Positions 33,930-46,032 of a stretch of DNA of 50,291 nt are shown here, piece by piece. The stretch spans positions 1-50,291 of the forward strand of contig JAFAXS010000111.1 of assembly GCA_019240755.1 (NCBI GenBank). The letters run 5' to 3'. Origin of the DNA: Vulcanimicrobiota bacterium. GTDB taxonomy: Bacteria; Vulcanimicrobiota; Vulcanimicrobiia; Vulcanimicrobiales; Vulcanimicrobiaceae. Position 1 is the stretch's first letter. Every line of letters begins with the position of its first letter. A model generated the notes under the pieces. That model was not told the origin of the DNA. It worked only from the letters and a program-made list of their open reading frames with translations, and searched no databases. The position numbers were made by a program, and so were the translations under genes.

Positions 33930-36900
33930 CTAAGGCGTAACCGGTTTCGCGCCCTCTACCGGCTTGAGACCGGCTTGCTGCAGCTCCGCTTGCAGCGGAC
34001 GCAGCGAAGCGACGTACGCGTTGTACTTCGCGACCGCGGCGTTGTACGCCGCATCGAAGCGCCGGCCGTAATCGAGCTGCGCCGCGGTCGGCGGCAGCTG
34101 CGTTCCGGCGAAGCCGGTGCGCGGCACCGACTCGCGCAGCGAGCCCGAGCGCTGGATCGAGTCTTCGTCGTTATGGTAATCCGCGGTGAAGGCCGCGAAG
34201 ACGTCGCTCCATTGCGCCTGCGCGCCGGCGACCTGCGCCCGCAGCGCGGCGGTAGCCCGCGGAGATGAGGCTGCGGCCGCCAGTGACTTCTTCATCGCGT
34301 CGAGGTTGTTGAGCGCCTCGTCGATCTTGCCGTAGATCGTCGCGTACTTGCGCGCGTAGGCGTAGCCCGCGAGGTATTCGGTTTGCGTCCAGCTGTCCCG
34401 CGGGTCGGAGGCGACGGTGAAGGATTGCTGGAGCGTCTGACCGTTCAGCGCGATGCGCGCCGTGTAGGTGCCGGGCACCACGAGCGGCCCCGCCGTCGGC
34501 CCCTGATACTCTTCCTTGGCGGCGCCGTACCATTTCAGCGGCGGATCTTCGGTGAAGTTCCAAACGTACCGGTTGATGCCGGACTTGTTGGGTATGAACG
34601 GCTCTTCCTTACCGTTGACCTTGTGCGTGCCTTTCACCGTCCGCAGCAGATGGCCGGCGGCATCGAGAATTTGCAGCTCGGGCGCCGATCGTTGCGGTGC
34701 GCTCTGATAGAAGTCAATGATCGCGCCGCGGCTCGGATTCTCGCCCGCAAAGCGGGTGTAGTTGCCCAAGTCGTTGGAGTGGTCGTGATACTCGTAGGAG
34801 GTCCGGGGCGCAAACAGCATCGCGCCGGCGCGCTCCGCGTTGCCCAGCTGTTGAATCGAACCCAGGTCGTCGAACACCCACACATCGCGCCCGTGCGTGC
34901 CGATCACGAGGTCGTTGAACTGCGGCTGGATGCGGATGTCGCGCACGGAAACGGTCGGCAAGTTGATTTTGAAACTCTCCCAGTGCGCGCCGCCGTCAAA
35001 GGAGATCCATAGGCCGTTCTCCGTGCCGGCGTAGAGGAGATACGGGTTGCGACTGTCGGGGCGCACCGTGCGCGCGTACTGGTTGGGCGGCAGGCCGTTG
35101 ACGATCTTCGTCCACGTCGAGCCTCCGTCGCGCGTCACGAAGATGTACGGCGCATAGTCGCCCATGCGGTGATTGTCGGCGACGACATACGTGGTGCTGG
35201 GCACCAGCGGCGACGGTGCGACCGTCTCGATACGCGCATACTCCGGCGTTTCCGGCGGCGTCACGTTGCGCCAGTGCGCAAGTTGTGCCGAGCCGGTCGA
35301 CGCATCGCTGGTCACCTGCACGTACCCGTCGTCGGTGCCGGCCCAGATCTCTCCACGCCGCAGCGGCGAGCCTTCGATGTCCAAGATCGTGTCGGAGTAC
35401 TCGGCGCCGGAGACGTCCTTCGCGAGCGGGCCGCCGGAGGGAACCTGATGCGCCTTCACGTCGCGCGTCAAGTCCGGACTGATCGGCGCCCACGTTTCAC
35501 CGCGGTCGCTCGACTGAAACACGACGTTGCCGCCGAACCACGCAACGGATCCACCGCCTCCGCCCGCATAGCCGCCACCTCTGCCCGACGACGATGCCCA
35601 GGGTGCGAACGCCACGGGCGAATCCCAGTTGAAGCGATACGGCACGACGCTCAGGTCGAAGGGACCGAGAAAACTCCCGGGATAGGCGTCGTAGGGGCGG
35701 ATGAAGCGGCTGACTTGCGTCGTGCGGTCGAAAACCGTCAGCGCACCATCTTCGAGATCGGCGAAGACGTAGCGGGGGTTCCCGGGATCGGGAACCGTCC
35801 ACTCACCATCGCCGCCGACGACGTCCGTCCAGTGGCGGTCGAGAATTCCCTCGCTATCGAGCGAGTTGGTCGGACCACAGAATCCGCCGTTGTCTTGAAA
35901 CGCGGCGCAGACCGCGTACGGATTCTCGTCGGAGAGACCGACGTGATATACCTGTCCGATCGTGAGGTTGCGCGAGAACGACCAATGCTTGAGGTCGTTG
36001 GTCAGCGCGTACCCGCCGTCTTCTCCCACCATGACGCGTTTGGAGTTGGTCGGATCGATCCAGATGGCGTGGTAGTCGACGTGCACGCCCTTGGCGATCT
36101 CCTTGAACTTTCGTCCGCCGTCGGTGCTCTCGGCCAGCATCTCTGAGACGGCATAGACGTGGTTGGGATTCTTCGGGTCCACGGCGATGTGGCTGAAATA
36201 AAAGGGCCGCTGATCGACGAGCGTGTCGCTGCTCGTCATCGCCCAGTGGTTGCCGGCATCGTCCGTGCGCCACAGAATGCCGCCTTTCGCCTCGATGAGC
36301 GCGAAGACGCGATTCGGACGGCTCGGCGCGATCGCGAGGCCGATGCGACCGGTCAAGCCGCTCGGCAGCCCGTTGCCCGTGAGCTTATGCCAGCTTCGCC
36401 CGCCGTCGGTTGATTTATAGAGACCGTCGTCCGGGCCGCCGCTCGTAAAGGTCCATGGCAGCCGCCGAAAGTGCCACATCCCGGCGTAGACGACGCGGGG
36501 ATCTTGCGGATTCATCGCGACGTCGCTGGCACCACTCGAAGGACTTACGTACAACGACTTGCTCCAGCTTGCGCCGCCGTCGAACGTCACAAAGACGCCG
36601 CGATCGGGTGAATCTTTGAACGGATCGCCGAACGCACCAACGACGACGTGGCGCGGATCCTTCGGATCGATCGCGATCCGTGAAATACTCCATACGCCCG
36701 CGAGCCCCACGCGCCGCCACGATCTGCCCCCGTCGGTCGATTTGTAGAGGCCGTCGCCGTAGCTCACGTCGTTGCGCGGATTCGACTCGCCGGTTCCGGC
36801 CCAAACGATGCGCGCGTTCGTCGGATCGATCGCCACCGCGCCGATCGCGGCGACCGGCTGCTTTTCGAAGACCGGCTCCCACGTCGCGCCGCCATTCGCC

Positions 36901-37064
36901 GATTTCCAGACGCCGCCGCCGGCGCTGCCGATGTAGTAGAGTTGGTCGTCTTGCGGGGTGCCCGCCACCGACGTGACGCGCCCGCCGGAGACGGCCGGAC
37001 CGATCGAGCGCCACGTCAGGTTCGCATACGCCGCCGCGGCAAACAGAACGGTGGAGAGCAGCAT
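33930..37064 (-). CDS. Large secreted BNR/VPS10-like beta-propeller protein (paralogue 2)
   Basis: The 1044-residue protein has a short signal (MLLSTVLFAAAAYA), then repeated Asp-box motifs (SANGGATW, STDGGRSW, TFDGGASW, SSDRGETW, SFDGGAHW) typical of sortilin/VPS10 and sialidase-type propellers. The first blade starts WRSIGPAVSGGRVTSVAG. The C-terminal 200 residues contain an Ig-like strand-rich part (GTYTARIALNGQTLQQSF) and a helical tail. Families of this size are often annotated glycosyl hydrolases without proven activity. The ATG at 37064 overlaps the upstream stop (TGATG), so it is coupled to the paralogue. Confidence 0.9.
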   Translation of the reverse strand: MLLSTVLFAAAAYANLTWRSIGPAVSGGRVTSVAGTPQDDQLYYIGSAGGGVWKSANGGATWEPVFEKQPVAAIGAVAIDPTNARIVWAGTGESNPRNDVSYGDGLYKSTDGGRSWRRVGLAGVWSISRIAIDPKDPRHVVVGAFGDPFKDSPDRGVFVTFDGGASWSKSLYVSPSSGASDVAMNPQDPRVVYAGMWHFRRLPWTFTSGGPDDGLYKSTDGGRSWHKLTGNGLPSGLTGRIGLAIAPSRPNRVFALIEAKGGILWRTDDAGNHWAMTSSDTLVDQRPFYFSHIAVDPKNPNHVYAVSEMLAESTDGGRKFKEIAKGVHVDYHAIWIDPTNSKRVMVGEDGGYALTNDLKHWSFSRNLTIGQVYHVGLSDENPYAVCAAFQDNGGFCGPTNSLDSEGILDRHWTDVVGGDGEWTVPDPGNPRYVFADLEDGALTVFDRTTQVSRFIRPYDAYPGSFLGPFDLSVVPYRFNWDSPVAFAPWASSSGRGGGYAGGGGGSVAWFGGNVVFQSSDRGETWAPISPDLTRDVKAHQVPSGGPLAKDVSGAEYSDTILDIEGSPLRRGEIWAGTDDGYVQVTSDASTGSAQLAHWRNVTPPETPEYARIETVAPSPLVPSTTYVVADNHRMGDYAPYIFVTRDGGSTWTKIVNGLPPNQYARTVRPDSRNPYLLYAGTENGLWISFDGGAHWESFKINLPTVSVRDIRIQPQFNDLVIGTHGRDVWVFDDLGSIQQLGNAERAGAMLFAPRTSYEYHDHSNDLGNYTRFAGENPSRGAIIDFYQSAPQRSAPELQILDAAGHLLRTVKGTHKVNGKEEPFIPNKSGINRYVWNFTEDPPLKWYGAAKEEYQGPTAGPLVVPGTYTARIALNGQTLQQSFTVASDPRDSWTQTEYLAGYAYARKYATIYGKIDEALNNLDAMKKSLAAAASSPRATAALRAQVAGAQAQWSDVFAAFTADYHNDEDSIQRSGSLRESVPRTGFAGTQLPPTAAQLDYGRRFDAAYNAAVAKYNAYVASLRPLQAELQQAGLKPVEGAKPVTP

Positions 37065-40000
37065 CAAATCGCGCTTACGGTTTTGAGCGCAGGCAACTCC
37101 TTCATGCCGGCCTGCCGCAACGCGGCGTTAACGCCGGGCACAACGTTCGTGACGAAGGCGTTATACCGGCCGACGCCCGCCCGATACTCGGCATCGGTCC
37201 GCGCGAGCCCATCGGTAACCGCAGGGGTGATCAGGCCCTGTGCCGCGTTGAACGCGCCGAAGAGATCCTCGTGCAGTCTCCCTTCGTCCATCGTGCCTTC
37301 ACCCCGAATGTTCACGGCGAGCGAATCGAACAGCGTCTGGCGTGCCGTCTGCGCGTCCTGCAGTTTCGCTGATAGCGCTGCATTGTTCGCCTTCGTCGCC
37401 GTGCCGGCGGCCGTATCCAGCGCCTTCTTGAGACCGTCGAGATTGTTGAGGATTGTGTCGACGTTCGACAAGTGCGCCATCTGCCGCATCGCCGTATCGA
37501 AGGTCCGCTGATACTCGGCTTGCGTAAACTGCGAGCGCGGGTCGGGCGCGACCCGGAAACGCTGCAGATAGGTGTGACCCGAAAGCGTCATGCGAACCGC
37601 ATACTCCCCGGGCACGACTCCGGGACCGGTCTCCGGACCCTTGCTGAAGTCGTTGCCGCCATTCCATCGCACCGGACCGTTGACCGTAAAGTCCCAAGTA
37701 TAGCGGTTCAAACCTACCTTGTTCGTTACGTAGGGCTCGTCTTTGTCGTTGACCTTGTGCGTGCTGGAAACTGTGCGCATCACTCGGCCGTGCGAATCGA
37801 GGATCTCGAGCTTCGGTGCGCCCTTCTGCGGCTCGCTTTGATAGAACGTGATCACGACGCCGTTTGGCGGGTTGTTCGCCGCATAGTTGGTGTAGGTGCC
37901 CTCATCGTTCTCGTGGAGCGACCACTCGTAGGAGGTGCGCGGCGTAAACAGCCACGTTTTTTGCGCGATCGCTCGTTGCAGTTCTTGCAGCGGCCGCACG
38001 TCGTCCATGACGTAGACGCTGCGGCCGTGCGTCGCGATCACGAGATCGTCGTCGCGCGGCTGCAGGCGAATGTCGTGAACGGAGACCGGCGGCAAGTCGT
38101 TCTTAAAGGACTGCCAGTGCGCGCCGCCGTCGAAAGAGATCCAAATTCCCTCTTCCGTTCCTGCATACACGAGATTGCGATCGCGAATGTCGGGACGCAC
38201 GGCGCGCGCCCACTGATCGGCCGGCAGCCCATCTACGATCTTCGTCCAGTGCCGGCCGAAGTCGTGCGTGACGAAAACGTACGGCGCGTTATCGCCCATC
38301 TCGTGGGCGTCGGCGATGGCGTACGCCGTTCCATCCACCAGCGTCGAGGGCGCGACCGTCGCGAAGCGCCCGAACTCCGGCGCGCCGGTCGGAGTGACGT
38401 TCGACCAATGTTTGCCGCCGTCGCGCGTCATCTGCACCAACCCGTCGTCGGTGCCGACCCAGATCTCGCCTCGCGTGCGTTGCGAGCCTTCGATGTCAAG
38501 GATCGTATCGCTGTACTCGGCGCCCGACACGTCGTTGACGATCGGCCCGCCCGCGGGCTGCTGATACGCCTTGACGTTGCGCGTTAAGTCGGGACTGATG
38601 ACCGTCCACGAGCGCCCGCGATCCGTGGTTTGAAACACGACGTTGCCGCCATACCATCCGATGACCTTGTTGTTCGACGAGCGCCACGGTGCGAACGCGA
38701 TCGGCGATTCCCAGTTGAAACGATACTTGCTCTTCGCGAGCGTCCACGACTCCGCTCCGGAGAGCAGATACGGTTGCGCGAACCAGCCGTCTTGCGTCAC
38801 GCGGTTGTAAATCGCGAGCGCGCCGTCTTGCGAGTCGGACCAGATCCAGTTGGGATCGTCCGGCTCCGGAATGCCCCACGTTCCGTCACCGCCCACGGTC
38901 ACGATCCAATATTTGTTCTGAATGCCGGACGGATCGAGCGAGTTCGATGGGCCGCACCAGCCATTGTTGTCTTGCAAGCCGGCGCAGACCGTATACGGGT
39001 TGTCGCTGCCCAAACCGACACGGTACACCTGCCCGATCGGAACGTTCGCGGAGAAGAACCAGTTCTGGCCGCCGTCGAGCGTCAGCACATAACCGCCGTC
39101 TTCGCCGAGGATGATCCGCGAGGGATCGTTCGGCGCGATCCAGATGGCATGGAAATCGGAGTGGACGCTGTCGCCGACCGTTCTGAAAGTCTGACCTCCA
39201 TTCGCACTCATGCGAACTTCAAAGGAGACCGCGTAGACCCGATTCGGATTGCGCGGATCGACCTCGACGTGCGAAAAGTAAAAGGGCCGCGCGTCCACTC
39301 GGGAATCGTTGCTGACCATCTTCCACGATCCGCCGCCGTCATCGGAGCGCCAGAGAACCCCTTCCTTCGACTCGATCACGGCGTAGACGCGGTTGCCGTC
39401 GCTCGGAGCGACGGCGACGCCGATCCGGCCCATCGGAGACGCCGGCAAACCGTGACCCTCGAGCTTGGTCCACGTTGCTCCGCCGTCGGTTGATTTGTAG
39501 AGGCCGTCCTCCGAACCGCCGCTGACGAACGTCCAGGGGCGCCGTTGAAACTTCCAAATTCCCGCGTAGACGACGCTCGGGTTCTGCGCGCTCATCGCGA
39601 GATCGGAGGCGCCGCTCTCCGGGCCGACGGCCAGCGTCTGCTTCCACGTTCGGCCGCCGTCATCGGTGACGTAGACGCCGCGTTCCGTGTTATCGTGGAA
39701 GACGTCGCCGAGCGCGCCGACGATTACGTGGTTGTGGTTGCGCGGGTCGACGAGAATCCGAGAGATGTAGCGCGTCGCTTCGAGCCCCACGTGAGACCAA
39801 TGCTCGCCGCCGTCGGTCGTCTTGTAGACGCCATCGCCGTAACTGACGTCGTTGCGCGGATTGGATTCGCCCGTTCCGACCCACACGATCTTCTCGTCGG
39901 TCGGATCGATCGTGACGGCGCCGATCGCCGCGATATTTTCCTTGTCGAAGACGGGGTCCCACGTTTGACCGCTGTTCTCAGATTTCCACACGCCACCGCC

Positions 40001-40279
40001 GGCTGCGCCGAGGTAGTACAGCTTCGAATTCGCCGCGGTTCCCGCAACGGACGTGACGCGGCCGCCGGCGGTCGCCGGCCCGATCTCTCGCCAGCTCATG
40101 TTGCCGAACGGCGGACCCGGCGACGGGGACGGCGTGGGCGACGGCGTCACAACGGGCTTTGGCGGCGACGGCGATGGGGGCAACGGCGACGCCGTTGGAT
40201 TGGCGGCGTACGCGCGAGCGCCGGCGCTCGATGCAACAATCAAAAAAAACGCCGCTACACGCAGCACGCTCTTCAACAA
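37064..40279 (-). CDS. Large secreted BNR/VPS10-like beta-propeller protein (paralogue 1)
   Basis: The 1071-residue protein has a signal peptide (LKSVLRVAAFFLIVASSAGARA), a Pro/Ser linker of about 25 residues, then the same propeller order as its downstream paralogue: WREIGPATAGGRVTSVAG, GTGESNPRNDVSYGDGVYKT, and Asp-boxes TTDGGEHW, TDDGGRTW, STDGGATW, TRDGGKHW. The two proteins align end to end, so they arose by tandem duplication. The start is TTG at 40279, preceded by AGGAGG 9 nt upstream. Only this copy has the Pro/Ser linker. A surface role such as glycan or peptide binding is likely; catalysis is unproven. Confidence 0.9.
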   Translation of the reverse strand: MLKSVLRVAAFFLIVASSAGARAYAANPTASPLPPSPSPPKPVVTPSPTPSPSPGPPFGNMSWREIGPATAGGRVTSVAGTAANSKLYYLGAAGGGVWKSENSGQTWDPVFDKENIAAIGAVTIDPTDEKIVWVGTGESNPRNDVSYGDGVYKTTDGGEHWSHVGLEATRYISRILVDPRNHNHVIVGALGDVFHDNTERGVYVTDDGGRTWKQTLAVGPESGASDLAMSAQNPSVVYAGIWKFQRRPWTFVSGGSEDGLYKSTDGGATWTKLEGHGLPASPMGRIGVAVAPSDGNRVYAVIESKEGVLWRSDDGGGSWKMVSNDSRVDARPFYFSHVEVDPRNPNRVYAVSFEVRMSANGGQTFRTVGDSVHSDFHAIWIAPNDPSRIILGEDGGYVLTLDGGQNWFFSANVPIGQVYRVGLGSDNPYTVCAGLQDNNGWCGPSNSLDPSGIQNKYWIVTVGGDGTWGIPEPDDPNWIWSDSQDGALAIYNRVTQDGWFAQPYLLSGAESWTLAKSKYRFNWESPIAFAPWRSSNNKVIGWYGGNVVFQTTDRGRSWTVISPDLTRNVKAYQQPAGGPIVNDVSGAEYSDTILDIEGSQRTRGEIWVGTDDGLVQMTRDGGKHWSNVTPTGAPEFGRFATVAPSTLVDGTAYAIADAHEMGDNAPYVFVTHDFGRHWTKIVDGLPADQWARAVRPDIRDRNLVYAGTEEGIWISFDGGAHWQSFKNDLPPVSVHDIRLQPRDDDLVIATHGRSVYVMDDVRPLQELQRAIAQKTWLFTPRTSYEWSLHENDEGTYTNYAANNPPNGVVITFYQSEPQKGAPKLEILDSHGRVMRTVSSTHKVNDKDEPYVTNKVGLNRYTWDFTVNGPVRWNGGNDFSKGPETGPGVVPGEYAVRMTLSGHTYLQRFRVAPDPRSQFTQAEYQRTFDTAMRQMAHLSNVDTILNNLDGLKKALDTAAGTATKANNAALSAKLQDAQTARQTLFDSLAVNIRGEGTMDEGRLHEDLFGAFNAAQGLITPAVTDGLARTDAEYRAGVGRYNAFVTNVVPGVNAALRQAGMKELPALKTVSAI

Positions 40280-40337
40280 CGGAAAGAACCTCCTGTGTTT
40301 GTCTCTAGTGCTGCACCGTGTGGCAATCCTGCGCTCG

Positions 40338-40355
40338 GATGGTCAAAGAACCATC
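40338..40355. promoter_or_regulatory. Small inverted repeat upstream of BNR operon
   Basis: GATGGT and ACCATC (40338-40343 and 40350-40355) pair around 6 nt, just after the stop of the 67-residue ORF and 58 nt before the BNR start. It could be an operator or a weak terminator. Confidence 0.3.
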
Positions 40356-40361
40356 AAAGTG

Positions 40362-40565
40362 CTAGGGCAGCGGTGGCGCTCGATGCTGATACTTTGGCAC
40401 GTTCACGTGAACCGCGTACCACTGCGCCCAGCCGATGATCGCGCACAACGCCGCAAGCGACACGAGGATGATTGCGAGCGCCCAGCGGCGGCGGTCCGGC
40501 GAACGCTGGGGCGGTTCTCGGCCGGGAGGCGCCTCCGGCGGTTGACGCGAACCCACGGGCCCCAT
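40362..40565 (-). CDS. Small single-span membrane protein (hypothetical)
   Basis: The 67-residue product has a Pro/Arg-rich N-terminus (SRQPPEAPPGREPPQRSPDR), a single transmembrane helix (ALAIILVSLAALCAIIGWAQ) and a short outer tail ending QHRAPPLP. I do not recognise it. The ATG at 40565 is directly back-to-back with the ATG of the divergent transglycosylase (CATATG, 40563-40568). It would be the first gene of the BNR operon, 82 nt upstream. A small ORF with an intact helix and positive-inside charge is plausible but not proven. Confidence 0.5.
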   Translation of the reverse strand: MGPVGSRQPPEAPPGREPPQRSPDRRRWALAIILVSLAALCAIIGWAQWYAVHVNVPKYQHRAPPLP

Positions 40566-41213
40566 ATGCGCAGGTCCATCGCTGCCGTCCTGGCAGCCGT
40601 GAGCTTCATATTTGCCGCCGGCTTTGCTTTGCCCATCCCGGCTCGGGCGTCACACGCGACGGTGCCGGCCACGCCGCCCGCGATCGCGGCGTATGCCTCG
40701 CTCTTACATAAGATCAATCCCCAAATGCCGAGCTGGCAAAGTCACACCCTGGCCAAGCGCGTTCTCGTGAACGCGGCGCGCTGGCACCTCGACGCGACCA
40801 TGCTCGTTGCCATCGTGGCGGTCGAATCGAGCTGGCACACCCATGCGATCTCACCCGCGGGGGCGATCGGTTTGGGACAGCTGATGCCGGGGACGGCCGC
40901 ACTGCTCCGCGTCAACCCGCGGGACCCGGCGCAGAATCTGTACGGCGCGGCGCGGTACCTGCGCGGCCTGATGCAGCGCTTCGGCTCGAAACGCTACAAC
41001 CTGATATTCGCGGCGTACAACGCGGGGCCGAAGGCCGTCAAAGAGTACGGCGGCATCCCGCCGTACGATGAAACCGAGCATTACGTGACGCGCGTCACGG
41101 CCACGTGGGAGCGCCTTGCCAAGACCGTGCACATCCCGGCGAGCGCCTACGCCGGATTGCGCGCCCACGGATTAGATATCGACTACTGGCTCGAGGGACA
41201 GCCCAACCCCTAG
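40566..41213 (+). CDS. Lytic transglycosylase (SLT family)
   Basis: The 215-residue enzyme has a signal peptide (RRSIAAVLAAVSFIFAAGFA) and a goose-type lysozyme-like domain: catalytic Glu87 in VAVESSWHTHAISPAGAIG, GLGQLMPGTAALL, NLYGAARYLRGLMQRFG and FAAYNAGPKAV. It cleaves peptidoglycan between MurNAc and GlcNAc in the periplasm. The start is ATG 40566; the open frame upstream is antisense to the BNR gene. Its stop overlaps the convergent lipocalin-like gene by 4 nt. Confidence 0.93.
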   Translation: MRRSIAAVLAAVSFIFAAGFALPIPARASHATVPATPPAIAAYASLLHKINPQMPSWQSHTLAKRVLVNAARWHLDATMLVAIVAVESSWHTHAISPAGAIGLGQLMPGTAALLRVNPRDPAQNLYGAARYLRGLMQRFGSKRYNLIFAAYNAGPKAVKEYGGIPPYDETEHYVTRVTATWERLAKTVHIPASAYAGLRAHGLDIDYWLEGQPNP

Positions 41214-41647
41214 GCTCGCCTCCATACCAGCACGTTGGAGCCGCCCCAGATTTCCGGGGGCAGCGTGCGAATCGTCAGCGTGTCCCCCGAAATCTTGAAC
41301 TGCCGCTCCAGCGTCGTTCCGATGAGGTTAGTAAAAACGCTCACCTCGACGTGATGAAAGACGCGGTCGCCGCGGATCTCGTAGCGCCCCGCGTACGCGA
41401 GAAAGTTCAACACCGAATCGTTGCACTGCGCCTCCGTGCCGGCCGCAGCGCCGCTCGGGGCTCGCAACGGCGCGCGGCGCGTGCCGGCGAGCACCGCCGC
41501 CATGCGCCGATCCGCGCTGTAAATCAAATAGCCCACCGGGTTCGGCCCGAATCGTGGCTTTTCGCCGCCTTTGCCTTCGTCGATGTCGAATCTTACCAAG
41601 CTCCACGCGCCGACGACGCCCTCGGTACCAGCAGTCTGTGCCCTCAC
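41210..41647 (-). CDS. Lipocalin-like domain protein
   Basis: The 145-residue protein matches the lipocalin-like domain (PF13924) pattern: VVGAWSLVRFDID, VGYLIYSADRRMAAVL, FLAYAGRYEIRGDRVFHHVEVS and GTTLERQFKISGDTLTI. Such small beta-barrels bind hydrophobic ligands. The start is GTG at 41647, 51 nt after the GmhB-like gene on the same strand. No signal peptide is evident. Confidence 0.82.
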   Translation of the reverse strand: MRAQTAGTEGVVGAWSLVRFDIDEGKGGEKPRFGPNPVGYLIYSADRRMAAVLAGTRRAPLRAPSGAAAGTEAQCNDSVLNFLAYAGRYEIRGDRVFHHVEVSVFTNLIGTTLERQFKISGDTLTIRTLPPEIWGGSNVLVWRRA

Positions 41648-41698
41648 CGTGCCGACGGTTTCGAGCAGGCCGAAGACGCCGCGGCTTCGAGTAGATTC

Positions 41699-42172
41699 TT
41701 ACGAGAGAATTGCATTGACGGCGTCTTCCAAGCCGTGTGGTCCTTCAACCTTCAGCGGAATCGCGCCCGCGTTGCGCGCCGCTTCGACGTCGCTCTGGCG
41801 GTCGCCGACGTAGACGCAACACGCTGGATCGACGCCGAGCGCCGCGGCGGCGTCGAGGATCAGCTTGGGCTTCGGCTTGCGGCACTCGCACGCGTCCTGC
41901 GGAGTATGCGGACACACGAAAAATCCGGCAAACGGTCCCAGCAGCTCCTCGATCTTGCGGTTGACCGCGTCGACGGCTTCGAGCGTTAACAGCCCGCGCC
42001 CGACGCCGCTCTGATTGCTAACGACGGCGAGCGGCAAGCCCGCGGCGCGCAACCGGTCGAGCAGCGCCCGCGCATTCGGCGCCGGCTGCACCTTTTCGGG
42101 ATCGCCGTTGAACGGCACGTCGACGACCAGCGTTTCATCGCGATCGAAGAGCACCGCACACGGCTTATTCAT
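41699..42172 (-). CDS. gmhB: D-glycero-beta-D-manno-heptose-1,7-bisphosphate phosphatase-like (HAD IIIA)
   Basis: The 157-residue HAD phosphatase has the nucleophile motif FDRDETLV (Asp10, Asp12), SNQSGVGRG (motif II), a zinc loop CPHTPQDACECRKPKP and GDRQSDVEAA (motif IV), all typical of GmhB. GmhB removes the C7 phosphate in ADP-heptose synthesis for LPS core; no other heptose gene is nearby. It is slightly shorter than E. coli GmhB (191). The start is ATG 42172, and it probably shares a transcript with the lipocalin-like gene. Confidence 0.85.
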   Translation of the reverse strand: MNKPCAVLFDRDETLVVDVPFNGDPEKVQPAPNARALLDRLRAAGLPLAVVSNQSGVGRGLLTLEAVDAVNRKIEELLGPFAGFFVCPHTPQDACECRKPKPKLILDAAAALGVDPACCVYVGDRQSDVEAARNAGAIPLKVEGPHGLEDAVNAILS

Positions 42173-42539
42173 CTGCGGCGTTCGAGTCTACGACGCTGAG
42201 CCGCTTGGCGACGCGCAAGTCCGGGCCCCTAATGATGTAGCTGCAAATATTCGTGCGAAGGAAGCTGAGCGCGATCAACCATCAAGTCTTCTTATCGGGT
42301 TTGGCCGACACGATGACATCCCCTGTGGCATGATCCTTCCGCACGACTTGAGAGGATTCGAAGCGGTATTCCGCCGGCAGCCCCACGGCCTCGCTGCGGC
42401 CGTTCTGAAAGGTCTGAGCAAGCGCCGAGACCGATCAAAGGAGCCATCGGTGCCCGGCGCCATTATGCAAGCCAAGGGGAGCCTGCTTACGAATGCGAAC
42501 GCTGTACCGTCTTCACAGAATTGAAAGGCGCGGTGAGCC
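42173..42539. other. Non-coding or unassigned gap, lower GC
   Basis: This 367-nt gap separates divergent genes (gmhB and the Gly-rich lipoprotein). The GC content looks lower than the surroundings. Open frames run through it on both strands, but none has a recognisable motif or good start context. It should hold the promoters of both genes; GAAAGG precedes the plus-strand start by 12 nt. It may include remnants of a decayed gene. Confidence 0.5.
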
Positions 42540-45983
<3,444 letters not shown>

Positions 45984-46000
45984 TAACGTTACCCTTCGCC

Positions 46001-46030
46001 TGTCGTCCTTCGACTCCGCTCAGGATGACA
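46001..46030 (-). repeat. Hairpin repeat copy 6, full 9-bp stem
   Basis: TGTCGTCCT and AGGATGACA pair with one G-T wobble around TCGACTCCGCTC. It begins 2 nt after the TAG stop of the propeller lipoprotein and ends 17 nt before the TPP riboswitch, so it separates the two transcripts; a terminator role is likely. Confidence 0.88.
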
Positions 46031-46032
46031 GG

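Noticed and set aside
40128-40200. Repeated GGCGACGG units as a DNA repeat
   Set aside because: They encode the Pro/Ser linker of the BNR protein on the minus strand.
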